In this document: piece after piece, positions 45,556-53,386 of the stretch
Position numbering within the stretch: position 1 is the stretch's first letter
Layout: each line of letters starts with the position of its first letter
Assembly (NCBI RefSeq): GCF_019232825.1
Contig: NZ_JAFAND010000133.1
Coordinates: 1-64,000 of the forward strand
Length of the DNA stretch: 64,000 bases
Source: Paludibacterium sp.
Lineage (GTDB): Bacteria > Pseudomonadota > Gammaproteobacteria > Burkholderiales > Chromobacteriaceae
Reading direction: 5' to 3'
The notes under the pieces: model-generated
Seen by the model: only the letters and a program-made list of their open reading frames with translations
Told to the model about the DNA's origin: nothing
Database searches by the model: none
Made by a program: the position numbers and the translations under genes

Positions 45556-46980
45556 GTGAAAAAAACGATCTGGCATGTTTTATCCTACGGTGCGGTATTG
45601 GCGCTGGCGGTGTTGGCGCTCGCTTGGATTCTCAGTCAAGGGCCGCGAGGCATGCCTGCCTTGACGATGGGGGGCGCTGCCGATTGGACCGGGCTTGCGC
45701 GCGATGTGCTGGCGAAAAACGCCAGCCTGCCGCTCGTCGGTCTGCTGATGCAAATGCTGGTTATCCTGGCGCTGTCCCGTTTGTGTGCGCGGCTATTGAA
45801 ATTCTTCGGCCAGCCCTCGGTTGTCGGTGAGATGGTCGCCGGGTTGCTGTTGGGCAAATCGGTCTTCGCGCTCGTTTGGCCCGCCGGCTTTTCCATATTG
45901 TTTCCCGATCATGCGTTGCCGCAGCTGTATTTTTTCAGCCAGATCGGCCTGATCTTCTTCATGTTCCTGGTGGGGCTGGATCTGCGGTTGTCCCACCTGC
46001 GCGAGCGCGCGAGCGTTGCGATTCTGATTTCCCATGTGAGCATTCTGTTGCCCTTTCTGTGTGGCACGGTGCTGTCGCTCGGCTTGTATCGTTACTATGG
46101 CGCCACACGGGTGGCGTTCTCCTCGTTTGCCTTGTTCATGGGTATTGCCATGAGCATTACGGCCTTCCCGGTGCTGGCGCGCATCATCCAGGACAAGCAA
46201 TTGACCGGGACTACGCTCGGCACGATGGCGATTGCCTGCGCGGCGGTGGATGACGTGACCGCCTGGTGCCTGTTGGCCGCGGTGCTCGGCATCGTCAAAG
46301 CGGGTTCGATGGGCTCCGCGCTCGTCGTGCTGAGCGTGGCGGTGGTGTTCGTGCTGTTCATGCTCAAGGTGATGCGGCCGCTGGCGCTTAAATGGCTGCG
46401 ACCGGCCACCGTGGAGGGGAAGTTCTCCAGCGGCCAGTTGGCCTTTATCTTCTGCGTCGGCCTCGGCTCGGCGCTGGTGGCCGAAGTGATCGGCATTCAT
46501 GCGCTGTTCGGCGCTTTTCTGGCTGGCGCGATCATGCCGCATCACGTGTCGTTCCGCACCAGCTTGAGCGCCAAAATCGAGCACCTGACCACCGTGGTGC
46601 TGTTGCCGATTTTCTTTGCCTATACCGGCATCCGCGCGCAGATTAATCTACTCGACAGTTGGCACGCCTGGCTTGCCTGCGGCGCCATCATCGTGTTCGC
46701 CACGGCGGGCAAGATGCTCGGCGCGAGCGGTGCCGCGCGCGTGGCGGGGATGCGCTGGCGCGACGCTTTGGCGCTGGGGGCGTTGATGAATACCCGCGGA
46801 TTGATGGAGTTGGTCGTGCTGAACATTGGCTACGATATGGGGATTTTATCGCCGCAGATTTTCGCCATGATGGTGGTGATGGCGCTGGTAACGACCTTCA
46901 TGACCGGACCGCTGTTGTCGCGCCTGCTGCCTGAACTGCGCCAGAAGCCTGCGGCGCCGATCGAGGCGGTTGTTCTTTAG
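45556..46980 (+). CDS. CPA2-family cation:proton antiporter (Na/H exchanger domain)
   Basis: Inner-membrane antiporter of about 474 residues and 12-13 helices. Family elements include QPSVVGEMVAGLLLGKSVFA, QIGLIFFMFLVGLDLRLSHL, AMSITAFPVLARIIQDKQL, the paired Asp motif CAAVDDVTAWCLLA, and GALMNTRGLMELVVLNIGYD. It lacks the TrkA-N/KefB regulatory domain, so it is a short-type exchanger; the exchanged ion (Na or K) cannot be read. The start is taken as GTG 45556, which has AAAGGG upstream and yields MKKTIWHVL; the longer frame runs back through tRNA-Phe and is not coding. Confidence 0.85.
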   Translation: MKKTIWHVLSYGAVLALAVLALAWILSQGPRGMPALTMGGAADWTGLARDVLAKNASLPLVGLLMQMLVILALSRLCARLLKFFGQPSVVGEMVAGLLLGKSVFALVWPAGFSILFPDHALPQLYFFSQIGLIFFMFLVGLDLRLSHLRERASVAILISHVSILLPFLCGTVLSLGLYRYYGATRVAFSSFALFMGIAMSITAFPVLARIIQDKQLTGTTLGTMAIACAAVDDVTAWCLLAAVLGIVKAGSMGSALVVLSVAVVFVLFMLKVMRPLALKWLRPATVEGKFSSGQLAFIFCVGLGSALVAEVIGIHALFGAFLAGAIMPHHVSFRTSLSAKIEHLTTVVLLPIFFAYTGIRAQINLLDSWHAWLACGAIIVFATAGKMLGASGAARVAGMRWRDALALGALMNTRGLMELVVLNIGYDMGILSPQIFAMMVVMALVTTFMTGPLLSRLLPELRQKPAAPIEAVVL

Positions 46981-47059
46981 CGTTGTGAACTGAGCCGGCC
47001 TGCGCTTGTCTATACCGCGGAAAGGTGGTTTATTTCTAATTTTTATGCGGATAGATTAC

Positions 47060-47404
47060 ATGAAACAGCGGAACAACTTTCTTCTGGCCGGCCTTTTGGC
47101 GCTGGCCGCCGTTCCCGCCCTGGCGGTCGAAGCCTCCGGGGTGGTGTCGACCGTCAAGCATGACGCCAAAACCGCCGGGCATGAGATCGCCGCCGGCGCA
47201 AAGCATGTTGGCCACGCGGTAGCCAAAGGCGCCACGGAAGCGGGCCATGCCGTGGCCAGCGGCGCCAAGGCCGCCGGGCAAGCGATCAAACATGGCGCCA
47301 AGGCGGTGGGACATGGCGTGGTCGAAGGGGTGGATACCGTGAAACAGAAGCTCGATCCCTCGGCAACGCAGCCCGCGGCGCCGGTAGAGCAGGGCAATCA
47401 GTAA
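47060..47404 (+). CDS. Exported protein with five 11-residue LEA-like repeats
   Basis: 114-residue product with a signal peptide (FLLAGLLALAAVPALA). Most of the mature part is an 11-residue repeat: GAKHVGHAVAK, GATEAGHAVAS, GAKAAGQAIKH, GAKAVGHGVVE, GVDTVKQKLDP. Such A/G/K-rich 11-mers form amphipathic helices and resemble group 3 LEA-type stress proteins (family resemblance; function not shown). The tail is disordered. Start 47060 fits the signal peptide; ATG at 47045 is an alternative. It converges with the NTF2-like gene, leaving only 4 bp between stops. Confidence 0.7.
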   Translation: MKQRNNFLLAGLLALAAVPALAVEASGVVSTVKHDAKTAGHEIAAGAKHVGHAVAKGATEAGHAVASGAKAAGQAIKHGAKAVGHGVVEGVDTVKQKLDPSATQPAAPVEQGNQ

Positions 47405-47408
47405 GCGC

Positions 47409-47813
47409 TTATTCCTCGATCCAGGTTTCCTGCAGGTGCTTGAGCAGCGGTTTGCCCTCGCCGTCGCGCACGAAGGTCGCGGTCGAAATGCGCCGTTTGA
47501 ATTGGTGCGGCGTGTGGCGCTGCTCCTCATAGGTGAAGACCGCCACGTCGTCGGTGGCGAGGACCAGGTCCAGGTCGACGATGTCGATATCCAGCTCGTC
47601 ATGGCCGTCGATGGCGTCGATGACGGCTTTGGCCAGCGCCTCCCGTCCTTGGCGCCGTCCGGCCGGCGCGATCATTACGAATTCTGGGTGGAAATGGGAG
47701 AGGAATTTTTCCATATCGACCGGTGGCGCGCCGGGCGCGCCTTTGACCCAGGCTTCCACCAGTTCATGCAAGTCGAGAATGTCGCGCGCGGCGGCGTCGA
47801 TGAAGCGGTTCAT
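47409..47813 (-). CDS. NTF2-like / DUF4440-type protein
   Basis: A 134-residue protein with the SnoaL/NTF2 cone-fold pattern: an N-terminal helix (DILDLHELVEAWVKG), HFHPEFVMIAPAGRRQGREA, then beta strands (DIDIVDLDLVLATDDVAVFT) and LKHLQETWIEE at the end. HPEFVMIAPAG(R) and the terminal TWIEE are common in uncharacterised DUF4440 proteins of proteobacteria. It has no signal peptide and is presumably cytoplasmic; substrate unknown. ATG at 47813 has AAGGGG 8 nt upstream. Confidence 0.7.
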   Translation of the reverse strand: MNRFIDAAARDILDLHELVEAWVKGAPGAPPVDMEKFLSHFHPEFVMIAPAGRRQGREALAKAVIDAIDGHDELDIDIVDLDLVLATDDVAVFTYEEQRHTPHQFKRRISTATFVRDGEGKPLLKHLQETWIEE

Positions 47814-47953
47814 GCGCAAATCCCCTTAGTCGGTAGACGGCTCGTTTCACTATAGCCTCGTTGCGCCGCTTTGGCGGAGGTGCGGAGCAGGCGGGTTATC
47901 CGCTAGAATGACCGATCCAATTAGCGCCATGACTTAAAGTAAGGATGTATTTC

Positions 47954-49231
47954 ATGTCTCAGCAGACTCTGATCAGCCAACTCGAAGAGCGGGGCCTCCT
48001 GGCCCAGGTATCCGACCGCGAAGCACTGGAAACCCAGTTGTCCGAGGGGATGGTGACCTTGTATTGCGGCTTCGATCCGACGGCTGACAGCCTGCACATC
48101 GGCAGCCTGGTGCCCCTATTGGCGTTGAAACGCTTCCAGCAGGCGGGCCACCGCCCGGTGGCCCTGGTGGGCGGCGCGACCGGCATGATCGGCGACCCGA
48201 GCTTCAAGGCGGTCGAGCGCAAGCTCAATACGCCGGACGTCATCGCCAATTGGAGCGAACGCATCCGCCAGCAGGTGTCGCCGTTCCTCGATTTCGACTG
48301 CGGCGCCCATAGCGCGGTGGTCAGCAACAATTACAATTGGTTCGGCGCCATGAACGTGCTCGATTTCCTGCGCGACATCGGCAAGCACTTCTCGGTCAAC
48401 GCGATGATCAACAAGGAATCGGTCAAGCAGCGCATCGACCGCGACGAGGTCGGCATTTCCTTCACCGAGTTCTCCTACAGCCTGCTGCAGGGCTACGACT
48501 TCGTCGAGCTGAACCGCCAGTACCAGTGCAAGCTGCAGATCGGCGGCTCGGACCAGTGGGGCAACATCGCCTCCGGCATCGACCTGACGCGCCGCCTCAA
48601 CCGCGACCACGTCTTCGGCTTGACGCTGCCGTTGATCACCAAGTCGGACGGCACCAAGTTCGGCAAGACGGAAAGCGGCACGGTGTGGCTCGATGCCAAG
48701 AAGACCTCGCCGTATAAGTTCTACCAGTTCTGGCTCGGCACCGCCGATGACGACGTTTATCGATTCCTGGGGTTGTTTACCTTCCTGCCGATGGCGCAAA
48801 TCCAAGAGATCGAGGCGGCGGACAAGGTGCGCGACGGCGCGCCAGAAGCGCAGCGCATTCTGGCCGAGCAGGTCACCGCGCTGGTGCATGGCGATGCTGC
48901 GGTCGAGGCGGCCAAGCGTATCAGCCAGAGCCTGTTCTCCGAGGATCAGGCGTCGCTGACCGAAGACGACTTCGAACAATTGGCGCTGGATGGTTTGCCC
49001 ACGGTATCGTTGGCGCTCGGCGCGCACAATCTGATCGACACCGTGGTCGAGGCCGGCTTGGCTGCATCGAAGAGCCAGGCGCGCGGATTCATCGAAAGCG
49101 GGGCGGTCACCGTCAATGGCGCCAAGATCACCGATCTGACCTATACGCCGCAGGCTGCGGACCAGCGTTTCAGCAAGTACACGCTGCTGCGTCGCGGTAA
49201 GAAAAATCACTGCCTGGTGATTTGGCAATAA
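47954..49231 (+). CDS. tyrS: Tyrosyl-tRNA synthetase
   Basis: Class I aminoacyl-tRNA synthetase of 425 residues. It shows the HIGH-equivalent [24 protein letters not shown], the tyrosine-binding [10 protein letters not shown] and [11 protein letters not shown], and the KMSKS-equivalent [13 protein letters not shown]-terminal S4 RNA-binding domain follows ([20 protein letters not shown]). The start at 47954 has AAGGA 8 nt upstream; the ATG at 47945 overlaps that site. Transcription ends in the duplicated terminator around repeat copy C. Confidence 0.97.
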   Translation: MSQQTLISQLEERGLLAQVSDREALETQLSEGMVTLYCGFDPTADSLHIGSLVPLLALKRFQQAGHRPVALVGGATGMIGDPSFKAVERKLNTPDVIANWSERIRQQVSPFLDFDCGAHSAVVSNNYNWFGAMNVLDFLRDIGKHFSVNAMINKESVKQRIDRDEVGISFTEFSYSLLQGYDFVELNRQYQCKLQIGGSDQWGNIASGIDLTRRLNRDHVFGLTLPLITKSDGTKFGKTESGTVWLDAKKTSPYKFYQFWLGTADDDVYRFLGLFTFLPMAQIQEIEAADKVRDGAPEAQRILAEQVTALVHGDAAVEAAKRISQSLFSEDQASLTEDDFEQLALDGLPTVSLALGAHNLIDTVVEAGLAASKSQARGFIESGAVTVNGAKITDLTYTPQAADQRFSKYTLLRRGKKNHCLVIWQ

Positions 49232-49263
49232 ACGCGCCGAAGGGGCTTTATCAACAGCCTGGG

Positions 49264-49298
49264 AAAAAACGGCAAGCGTCAAACGCTTGCCGTTTTTT
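49264..49298 (+). terminator. Intrinsic terminator of tyrS (proximal hairpin copy)
   Basis: A 15-bp perfect stem (49264-49278 with 49284-49298), including a GC-rich ACGGCAAGCG arm and six T residues. It works in both directions. Confidence 0.88.
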
Positions 49299-49464
49299 CC
49301 CAGGCTGTTGATTTAGTGGTTTGTAGCAGTTGCGGAGGACCCGGCAAAGCCGGGCCTTAGTGGCAACTTACTGATTTCGCAGCCTGATCATCGATTCCCA
49401 CTCCCCCCGCCCTCTCCCTGAGAGGGGGCGCTCGCTTCGCGAGCAAGGGTTTGTCAACACCCTC

Positions 49465-49500
49465 AAAAAACGGCAAGCGTCAAACGCTTGCCGTTTTTTT
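49465..49500 (-). terminator. Intrinsic terminator of phaC (distal hairpin copy)
   Basis: Exact duplicate of the tyrS terminator, located 6 bp beyond the phaC stop. The A run at 49465-49470 provides the U tract for minus-strand phaC transcripts; the T run serves the plus strand. Confidence 0.88.
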
Positions 49501-49506
49501 TGATCC

Positions 49507-51216
49507 TCACTCCAAGACGTAAGTGCCCGGCGCCTCGCCGAGTTTCGGGTAATGCTTGCTGTCCAGTTTGAAAGCTACCTTGTCGCCGCTTTTCGGCGCC
49601 AGCCATTCCACCCAGCTTGGCCACCACGACCCGGGGTGGGCCTCATGATGACCGAGCCAATAGTCGCTGCTCTGTCCCTTCTGCGGCGTGCCTTGCCAAT
49701 ACTTGCGCTTGGACGTGGGCGAGGGCGGGTTGACGATGCCTAGGATGTGGCCGGAGGACGACAGCGTAAAGGTGACCGGTCCGCTGACGCGCTGAGTCAA
49801 CTGCCAGGTTTGTTTCCACGGCGCGATGTGGTCTTCCTCGGTGGAGACCATGAAGAGCGGCGTATGGATGCGGGCTAGATCGATCGGTTCGCCCCCCACC
49901 ACCAGGGCGTCCGGTTTGCACAGGTTGTTGTGATAATAGAATTCGCGCAAATAGAAGCTGTGCATCTGTTGCGGCATGCGCGTGGTATCCATGTTCCAGT
50001 ACAAGATGTCGAAGGCGCGCGGTGTTTCTCCGAGCAGATAGTTGTTGATCCAATAATTCCAGATCAGGCTGTTGGCGCGCAGCATGCGGAAGCTGCCGGC
50101 CATGTCCTTGCCGTCGAGGTAGCCGCGCTGTTCCATCTTGCGCTCGACGAAATCGAGCCCCTCTTCGCCGAGAAACACCTCGATATCGCCCGGGCGCGAA
50201 AAATCGGTCAACGTGGTCAACAGTGTTGCGCTCGCCACCTTATCGGCATGCTTGCGCGCGGCGAGCCAAGCCAAATACGTGGCGGTCAGCGTGCCGCCAA
50301 TGCAGTAGCCGACCAAGTGCACGCTGGGGCTGCCGCTGATTTTGCCGGCGACCTCGACGATGCGGTCGATGCCATCGTGCAGATAATCGTCGAAGGTCAG
50401 GTCGCGCGCGTCCTCGAGCGGGTTCTTCCAACTGGTGATGAACACGGAAAAGCCTTGCTCGGTCAACCAGCGCACCAGGCTTTTCTTGGCGTCCAAGTCC
50501 AACACGTAATATTTGTTGATCCACGGCGAGACGATGACGATCGGCACTTCGTACACCTTGTCGGTGACGGCCTGATAATGCAGCACTTCCAACAGATGGC
50601 CGCGGTAGACCACCGCGCCCGGCGTGGTGGCCAGATTGCCGCCGACCTGGAAGGCGTCACGGTCCGTCATGGCGATTTCGCCATGCTCCATGTCGCGCAG
50701 GAGGTTGCGCAGGCCGTTGAGCAGGCTTTCGCCGCCGGTTTCGCGCGCTTTTTCCAACGCGCGCGGGTTGAATGGCAGATAGTTGGTCGGCGCCAGCGCA
50801 TTGAGCCATTGACGCAGCCAGAACGCGCTCAGACTGCGTTCCTTGTCGTCCAGGTTCGGTGTGGCGTAGAGGGTGTCCTGCAGCCAGCGGGTATTGAACA
50901 GATACCACTCTTTGATCATGTCCCAACTGGGATTGTTCTGCCAGGCGGTATCGGCAAAGCGGTCGTCGCTCGGATTCGCCGGAAATTCGTCGTTGTCGAC
51001 GTCGCCGAGAAAGCGGCGCAGGCTTTGCGCCTGCCAGCGCATGGCGTCGTTCTGCCAGTTGCTGATGGCGCCCACCCACTCCTTCGGATGCGATAGCCAC
51101 GACCATTGCGCCTTGCCGACGATCGGCCCGAGCTCGAATGGATCGATGGCGCGATAGAGCTCTTCGATCAGCGGTGGTCTGACGTCTTGCTGCGGTGCTT
51201 GTGCATCCCTTTGCAT
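49507..51216 (-). CDS. phaC: Class I poly(3-hydroxyalkanoate) synthase
   Basis: Polymerises (R)-3-hydroxyacyl-CoA into PHA granules. The 569-residue product has the class I N-terminal region (NDEFPANPSDDRFADTAWQ, NPSWDMIKEWYLF), the lipase-like box with nucleophile Cys305 in HLVGYCIGGTLTATYLAWLA, the catalytic Asp in STEEDHIAPWKQTW and His in SSSGHILGIVNPP. AGGAGGG precedes the ATG. No phaA, phaB, phaP or phaR is adjacent, so the synthase stands alone between tyrS (convergent) and doxX. Confidence 0.95.
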   Translation of the reverse strand: MQRDAQAPQQDVRPPLIEELYRAIDPFELGPIVGKAQWSWLSHPKEWVGAISNWQNDAMRWQAQSLRRFLGDVDNDEFPANPSDDRFADTAWQNNPSWDMIKEWYLFNTRWLQDTLYATPNLDDKERSLSAFWLRQWLNALAPTNYLPFNPRALEKARETGGESLLNGLRNLLRDMEHGEIAMTDRDAFQVGGNLATTPGAVVYRGHLLEVLHYQAVTDKVYEVPIVIVSPWINKYYVLDLDAKKSLVRWLTEQGFSVFITSWKNPLEDARDLTFDDYLHDGIDRIVEVAGKISGSPSVHLVGYCIGGTLTATYLAWLAARKHADKVASATLLTTLTDFSRPGDIEVFLGEEGLDFVERKMEQRGYLDGKDMAGSFRMLRANSLIWNYWINNYLLGETPRAFDILYWNMDTTRMPQQMHSFYLREFYYHNNLCKPDALVVGGEPIDLARIHTPLFMVSTEEDHIAPWKQTWQLTQRVSGPVTFTLSSSGHILGIVNPPSPTSKRKYWQGTPQKGQSSDYWLGHHEAHPGSWWPSWVEWLAPKSGDKVAFKLDSKHYPKLGEAPGTYVLE

Positions 51217-51294
51217 CTTGCCCTCCTGATTGGACCCCCATGGGATGAAGTGTAGTCGGGCCGGCGGGAAAGCGCTGCAGGATGTTGCGCTGCA

Positions 51295-51334
51295 AAAACG
51301 CGCGGTTGGCCCGCCGCGCTTGACGCGACGGGCC
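51295..51334 (-). terminator. Intrinsic terminator of doxX
   Basis: GGCCCG (51308-51313) pairs with CGGGCC (51329-51334), extended by an inner GCGC/CGCG pairing. The A run at 51295-51299 gives a U tract on the minus strand. It starts 6 bp after the doxX stop. Confidence 0.7.
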
Positions 51335-51339
51335 GGACG

Positions 51340-51732
51340 TCAGACGGAGGCCGCGGGGCGCGGCTTGCCGTCGCTGAGGAAGAACAGCGCCAGCGAGGCG
51401 GCAATCATGAAGGCCGGGTATTCCCAGCCGCCGCCCGGGTTGGTGAACATCCAGCCGTTGGCGCCGTGCACCAGCACGATCGTCCCCGCCAACAGGGGCA
51501 CCAGTGCGATGGCCGCCCAGCGCGCCTTGACGCCGGAGAGAAGCAAACCCGCGGCGGAGAGTTCGGCGACGATGGCGAGGTAGCCGACAAACCCTGGCAG
51601 TCCGAGGCTCATGAAGAACTTGGCCGTGCCGGCAGGGGTGAAGACGAACAGTTTGGTGGCGCCGTGCGCCAGATACATCAAGCCGAGCGCGACGCGCAGG
51701 GTCAAGCTGGCCAATTTGGGATTGGGATTCAT
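51340..51732 (-). CDS. DoxX-family membrane protein
   Basis: 130-residue inner-membrane protein with four hydrophobic segments. DoxX landmarks are LRVALGLMYLAHGATKLF, GFVGYLAIVAELSAAGLLL, and the end GGWEYPAFMIAASLALFFLS. The family is linked to redox and thiol stress in several bacteria, but the reaction is not established. The start at 51732 has AAGGAG 6 nt upstream. It is divergent from a LysR regulator, which probably controls it. Confidence 0.88.
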   Translation of the reverse strand: MNPNPKLASLTLRVALGLMYLAHGATKLFVFTPAGTAKFFMSLGLPGFVGYLAIVAELSAAGLLLSGVKARWAAIALVPLLAGTIVLVHGANGWMFTNPGGGWEYPAFMIAASLALFFLSDGKPRPAASV

Positions 51733-51804
51733 GGTTAACTCCTTGGTTCTTTTTTGAAAACACAGTGCAGTGCCGTTGGTTGTCATTACAGCGTGGTTGC
51801 ATTG

Positions 51805-51842
51805 TTCAATAAATAGGTCTTGAATAAAGTAATTGTTTACTT
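51805..51842. promoter_or_regulatory. Two inverted repeats in the doxX-lysR intergenic region
   Basis: TTCAA-N10-TTGAA (51805-51824) has the form of a LysR-type binding site. AAGTAA-N4-TTACTT (51827-51842) follows 10 bp before the regulator's ATG. Confidence 0.45.
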
Positions 51843-51852
51843 GGATGAAATT

Positions 51853-52755
51853 ATGGACCGCTTTTCTGAAATTAAAGCGTTCGTCACCGTGGCCGAACAA
51901 GGCAGTTTCGTGGCGGCATCCGAACGGATGGATTTGTCTCGCGCCATGGTCACCAAGCTGGTATCGGCACTGGAGGCGCGGCTCGGCGTACGGCTGATGC
52001 ATCGCACCACCCGGCGCTTGTCGCTGACGGCCGAGGGTGAAAGCTACTTGGCGGAAGTCAGCCCGCTGTTAGGCGAATTGGATGCGTTGGAGAGCCGGCT
52101 ATCGCAGGGGGCGTCGCGACCGGCGGGCAGGTTGCGGGTGACGGCGCCGGTGTCGTTCGGCGAACGTTATCTGGGCGCGGCGATGACCGAGTTTTGCCGC
52201 CAATATCCGGACATCGAGATCGACTTGTCGCTCAATGACCGTCGCGTGGATCTGGTGGAGGAAGGCTACGATTTGGCGCTGCGCATCACGCAGCTGAGCG
52301 ATTCCAGCTTGATCGCGCGCCGCCTGATGCCGGTGCGCGGGGCGGTGTGCGCGTCGCCGGCCTACTTGCGCGAGCATGGCACCCCCCTTCATCCCGAAGC
52401 GCTGATACGCCACAACTGTCTGGTGTACACCCTGACCGACCATACGGGGTTCTGGCCCTTCGTCGATACCGACGGCAGCGAGCTGCGCGTCAAGATTCAA
52501 GGCAGCCTTCGCGCCAACAATGGCGATCTGCTGTTGGACGCGGCCATCAATGGCTTGGGCATTACCCGTCAGCCCCGTTTCATGCTGACGCGGGCGCTGG
52601 AGCGCGGCGATCTGGTGGAGCTCCTGCATGGCTTTGATCTGCCGAACTTGGCGCTATATGCCGTGTACCCGGTGCGGCGCCATGTGCCGGGGAAAGTGCG
52701 CGCCTTGGTGGATTTCTTGCTGGCCTATTGCGAGGCGCGGCAGGCGCAGTTCTGA
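51853..52755 (+). CDS. LysR-family transcriptional regulator
   Basis: 300-residue regulator. The N-terminal winged helix-turn-helix is MDRFSEIKAFVTVAEQGSFV, AASERMDLSRAMVTKLVSAL and LMHRTTRRLSLTAEG; the effector domain includes RLRVTAPVSFGERYLG and DIEIDLSLNDRRVDLVEEGY, typical of the large CrgA/AaeR-like group. The start at 51853 is the family start; the frame opens 33 bp earlier. It is divergent from doxX and is followed in the same direction by an isochorismatase-like gene and a FUSC gene, all possible targets. Confidence 0.92.
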   Translation: MDRFSEIKAFVTVAEQGSFVAASERMDLSRAMVTKLVSALEARLGVRLMHRTTRRLSLTAEGESYLAEVSPLLGELDALESRLSQGASRPAGRLRVTAPVSFGERYLGAAMTEFCRQYPDIEIDLSLNDRRVDLVEEGYDLALRITQLSDSSLIARRLMPVRGAVCASPAYLREHGTPLHPEALIRHNCLVYTLTDHTGFWPFVDTDGSELRVKIQGSLRANNGDLLLDAAINGLGITRQPRFMLTRALERGDLVELLHGFDLPNLALYAVYPVRRHVPGKVRALVDFLLAYCEARQAQF

Positions 52756-52769
52756 GTTTTGATAACCTC

Positions 52770-52783
52770 AACATAATTATGTT
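52770..52783. promoter_or_regulatory. 14-bp AT-rich perfect palindrome before the isochorismatase-like gene
   Basis: AACATAATTATGTT lies between lysR and the next gene, 30 bp before its ATG, and overlaps any promoter there (TAATAT/TATAAC sequences follow). Likely operator. Confidence 0.5.
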
Positions 52784-52813
52784 AATATAACTAATTAAGT
52801 GGAGGAACGGCTC

Positions 52814-53386
52814 ATGAATAGCGCATTTATTGGACTTGATTACATTGTTGACATCATGCATCCGAGCGGCAAAATCGCCGCCTCGGCCGCGCAGGCCGCC
52901 GAGCGTGGCGTGATCGCCAAAGCCAACGATCTGCTGGTGCTGGCGCAAGAGAAGGGCTGGCTGTCGGTGCTGGTCAAGGTGGGCTTTGCCGCGGGCTATC
53001 CCGACTGGCCTGCGCATTCGGCCATGTTCGGCCGCGCGCGCGAATTCGGCGCGTTGGAGGCGGGGTCTCCGGGTATGGCCTTCCACCCCGACTTGCGTGC
53101 CGAGCGCGCGGATATGGTGATCGTCAAACCGCGGGTCAGCGCGTTTTATGGCACGAGCCTGGAGGCCGCCTTGCGCGCGCGGCGCATCGAACGGGTGGTG
53201 ATCGCCGGGGTCAGCAGCAGCTGGGCGGTGCAAGCGGCGGCGCGCGACGCGCATGACCGCGATTATCAGGTGGTCGTGGTGGAAGACGCCTGTGCGGCTG
53301 CCAGCGACGAGGAGCACCAGGCTTCGATGGCGCTGCTGTCGCGCATTGCCAAAATCATTCGCGTGGATGAGGCCGCCGCGCTGTGA
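52814..53386 (+). CDS. Isochorismatase-fold protein lacking the catalytic cysteine
   Basis: 190-residue cysteine-hydrolase-fold protein. Two of the three catalytic residues of the family are recognisable: Asp9 in AFIGLDYIVDI and Lys105 in VIVKPRVSAFYGTSLEAAL. The nucleophile position in VVIAGVSSSWAVQAAARDA is Ala138 instead of Cys, so ordinary amidohydrolase chemistry is unlikely; isochorismatases such as EntB also lack the Cys. GGAGG lies 8 nt before the ATG. Its stop overlaps the GTG of the FUSC gene, so both are cotranscribed. Confidence 0.8.
   Translation: MNSAFIGLDYIVDIMHPSGKIAASAAQAAERGVIAKANDLLVLAQEKGWLSVLVKVGFAAGYPDWPAHSAMFGRAREFGALEAGSPGMAFHPDLRAERADMVIVKPRVSAFYGTSLEAALRARRIERVVIAGVSSSWAVQAAARDAHDRDYQVVVVEDACAAASDEEHQASMALLSRIAKIIRVDEAAAL

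Larger units (their letters stand above)
49250..49500 (+). repeat. Terminator-associated structured repeat, copy C, with perfectly duplicated 35-bp hairpin
   Basis: A core of 166 bp (49299-49464) is bracketed by a perfect 35-bp direct repeat, 49264-49298 and 49465-49499, each a complete bidirectional terminator. The core begins CCCAGGCTGTTGATTTAG and ends AAGGGTTTGTCAACACCCTC, so its ends are imperfect inverted repeats (AGGCTGTTGA against AGGGTGTTGA). Stem-loops lie at 49340-49354, 49410-49426 and 49430-49444. The first 14 bases of the core also occur inverted on the outer side of the left hairpin (49250-49263), making 49250-49312 a perfect 29-bp-arm palindrome. Confidence 0.88.
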
